Of a stretch of 64,000 nucleotides of DNA, positions 63,079-64,000 are shown in pieces; within the stretch, counting starts at the first letter, position 1; every line of letters starts with the position of its first letter. Made by a program: the position numbers and the translations under genes. The stretch comes from Acidobacteriota bacterium (GTDB lineage: Bacteria; Acidobacteriota; Thermoanaerobaculia; Gp7-AA8; JAHWKK01), in NCBI GenBank assembly GCA_019347945.1, contig JAHWKK010000015.1, positions 26,283-90,282 on the forward strand, written 5' to 3'. Below the pieces are notes generated by a model that saw only the letters and a program-made list of their open reading frames with translations, had not been told where the DNA came from and searched no databases.

Positions 63079-63414
63079 TCAGGCGGAAATCGCCGCCTTC
63101 AGCTTCTCGACGGCTTCGATTGCCGTCTCCGAAATCTCTTCACGCGATACCGTCGGCGTTTGCGGGCTGAGGAAGTCCTCCAGATTCCTGGCGAGATCGC
63201 GCGCGATTTCCGAGACCTCGGGAAACCCCAGCGTCCCTGCGGTTCCCTTGATCTGATGGGTCAGATAGAGAAGAACCGGGAAGGAGGTCTTGACCCTGGC
63301 GGCATTGGAGAGACCGCGCGCATGCTTCTCGATCGTCAGAATCGTTTCCCCGAGACTCTGGCGATATTCGCTCCGAAGCTGGCGCAGCTCATCTTCGATA
63401 TCTGCGGCCGTCAT
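63079..63414 (-). CDS. Histidine phosphotransfer (HPt) protein
   Basis: 111 residues if started at the ATG at 63414; ATG codons at 63432 and 63444 are also possible and none has a clear ribosome site. A single four-helix HPt domain with the phospho-accepting His in LLYLTHQIKGTAGTLGF, followed by EIARDLARNLEDFL. It relays phosphate between a hybrid kinase and a regulator not present in the window. Downstream it is coupled to rsmI. Confidence 0.8.
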   Translation of the reverse strand: MTAADIEDELRQLRSEYRQSLGETILTIEKHARGLSNAARVKTSFPVLLYLTHQIKGTAGTLGFPEVSEIARDLARNLEDFLSPQTPTVSREEISETAIEAVEKLKAAISA

Positions 63415-63444
63415 GCTGCGATCCGGCAGCATGAACGATGCCAC

Positions 63445-64000
63445 GGAGGGGGCGATTCATACGGCCGAAGAGCGACCCCGGCGAGGAGCTCCTTTTTTGC
63501 AGTTTTCTGCCTTGTTTTCAGGCGCCTGGCTTTCGAGGCGTCGGGACGAACAGCCAGCACTCCATCGTCATCCTGAGCAATTGACCGGCGCGTTGGGACG
63601 GTGAATCGCAAATGAACTTGAAGTCGGCGCTTCGCTGGGCCTGAATGTACTCATTCTGGAGGTCCCTCGCTTGCCCGCCCGCAGGTACGCGGAATCCAAC
63701 CAATTCGCAAGCTCGCCGCCCGCTCGGGACGACGGGGTGGGGAAGGATGTGTGTCAAAGCGTCAATACCGGCGCGTGGTTTGGCGCAGGCAGTCGCATTC
63801 AGGCCAAACGGCATAATCTGGACTCGACTCAAATGCTTTACCGCCCCGGTCATCCCGAGCGGGCGGTCGGGCGGGCAAGCGAGGGACCTTGCAGGTTGGG
63901 ACATCAGCCCAAGCGAAGCGCTGCAAAGGGTCGAAGTCCAACAATCTCGTGGTCGTTTCATTAGGAGCAAGTGACCGGGGAAAAACCCCGTGGGATCGGA
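63445..64000. repeat. Non-coding inverted-repeat element at window end
   Basis: 556 bases with no credible gene. GGTCCCTCGCTTGCCCGCCCG at 63661-63681 is exactly mirrored at 63868-63888. Flanking blocks also mirror imperfectly: CCGCCCGCTCGGGA at about 63718 against TCCCGAGCGGGCGG at about 63853, and GCGCTTCGCTGGGC at about 63629 against GCCCAAGCGAAGCGC at about 63908. So two copies of one unit of about 100 bases or more lie head to head, resembling the dispersed GAGGGACC-type repeats of some bacterial genomes. Left flank is plain intergenic sequence. Confidence 0.7.

Noticed and set aside
63518..63970. Short open frames on both strands at the window end
   Set aside because: They lie in the inverted-repeat element, mirror each other and encode no recognisable domain.

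Overview
This 64 kb window is GC-rich chromosomal DNA from a Gram-negative (diderm) bacterium. Type IV pilus assembly genes (pilMNOPQ), a large Oar-type TonB-dependent receptor, outer-membrane proteins ending in Phe, several lipoproteins and multihaem cytochromes all require an outer membrane. The mixture of an Oar-like receptor with a carboxypeptidase-like N-domain, FHA, DUF4388 and roadblock proteins, and Ser/Thr kinases with an HRDVSPQN loop resembles Acidobacteriota (or a related deep lineage). That placement is inference; no rRNA or tRNA gene was seen. I found no insertion sequence, prophage or CRISPR array.

Layout. 1-16.6 kb holds housekeeping genes: the end of ribonuclease J, uppP, a YdiJ-like FAD/Fe-S dehydrogenase, guaA, the TonB-dependent receptor, rho, a pseudo-receiver/kinase/TonB fusion, a small coiled-coil gene, a bifunctional RelA/SpoT and rpmB. 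16.7-24.6 kb is a pilMNOPQ operon extended by two lipoprotein genes. 24.7-29.1 kb carries a TPR protein, a roadblock protein, accB-accC, aroK and a phosphoesterase in one direction. 29.2-37.8 kb is more variable: a FecR/Trp-rich secreted protein with repetitive tail, an orphan sigma-54 response regulator, several small secreted proteins, and a Rieske oxygenase-rhodanese-DoxX operon.

37.9-54.2 kb is the most striking block. After a universal stress protein gene, eight tightly packed genes (most overlapping by 1-4 bases) encode a DUF4388-FHA protein, a flavoprotein fused to two cyclic-nucleotide-binding domains and a four-cluster ferredoxin, a di-haem cytochrome b, an FHA-TM-decahaem-TM-FHA protein, a double GlcG/HbpS-type secreted protein, an outer-membrane barrel, a decahaem cytochrome with an LVIVD propeller and a pentahaem cytochrome. 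Together they read as a trans-envelope electron conduit wired to intracellular signalling (FHA and cNMP domains). The function is inferred, not known.

54.3-64 kb contains a 969-residue protein fusing a leucine-dehydrogenase-like enzyme to a ValRS-like class I aminoacyl-tRNA synthetase body that lacks the editing domain, then an acid phosphatase, a hidden GNAT acetyltransferase gene that appears to start at CTG, an amidohydrolase, glgC, rsmI and an HPt protein. The window ends in a non-coding inverted-repeat element. Several genes without a Shine-Dalgarno sequence have a TA(G/A)NAT-like -10 box 6-8 bases before the start codon, suggesting leaderless transcripts.
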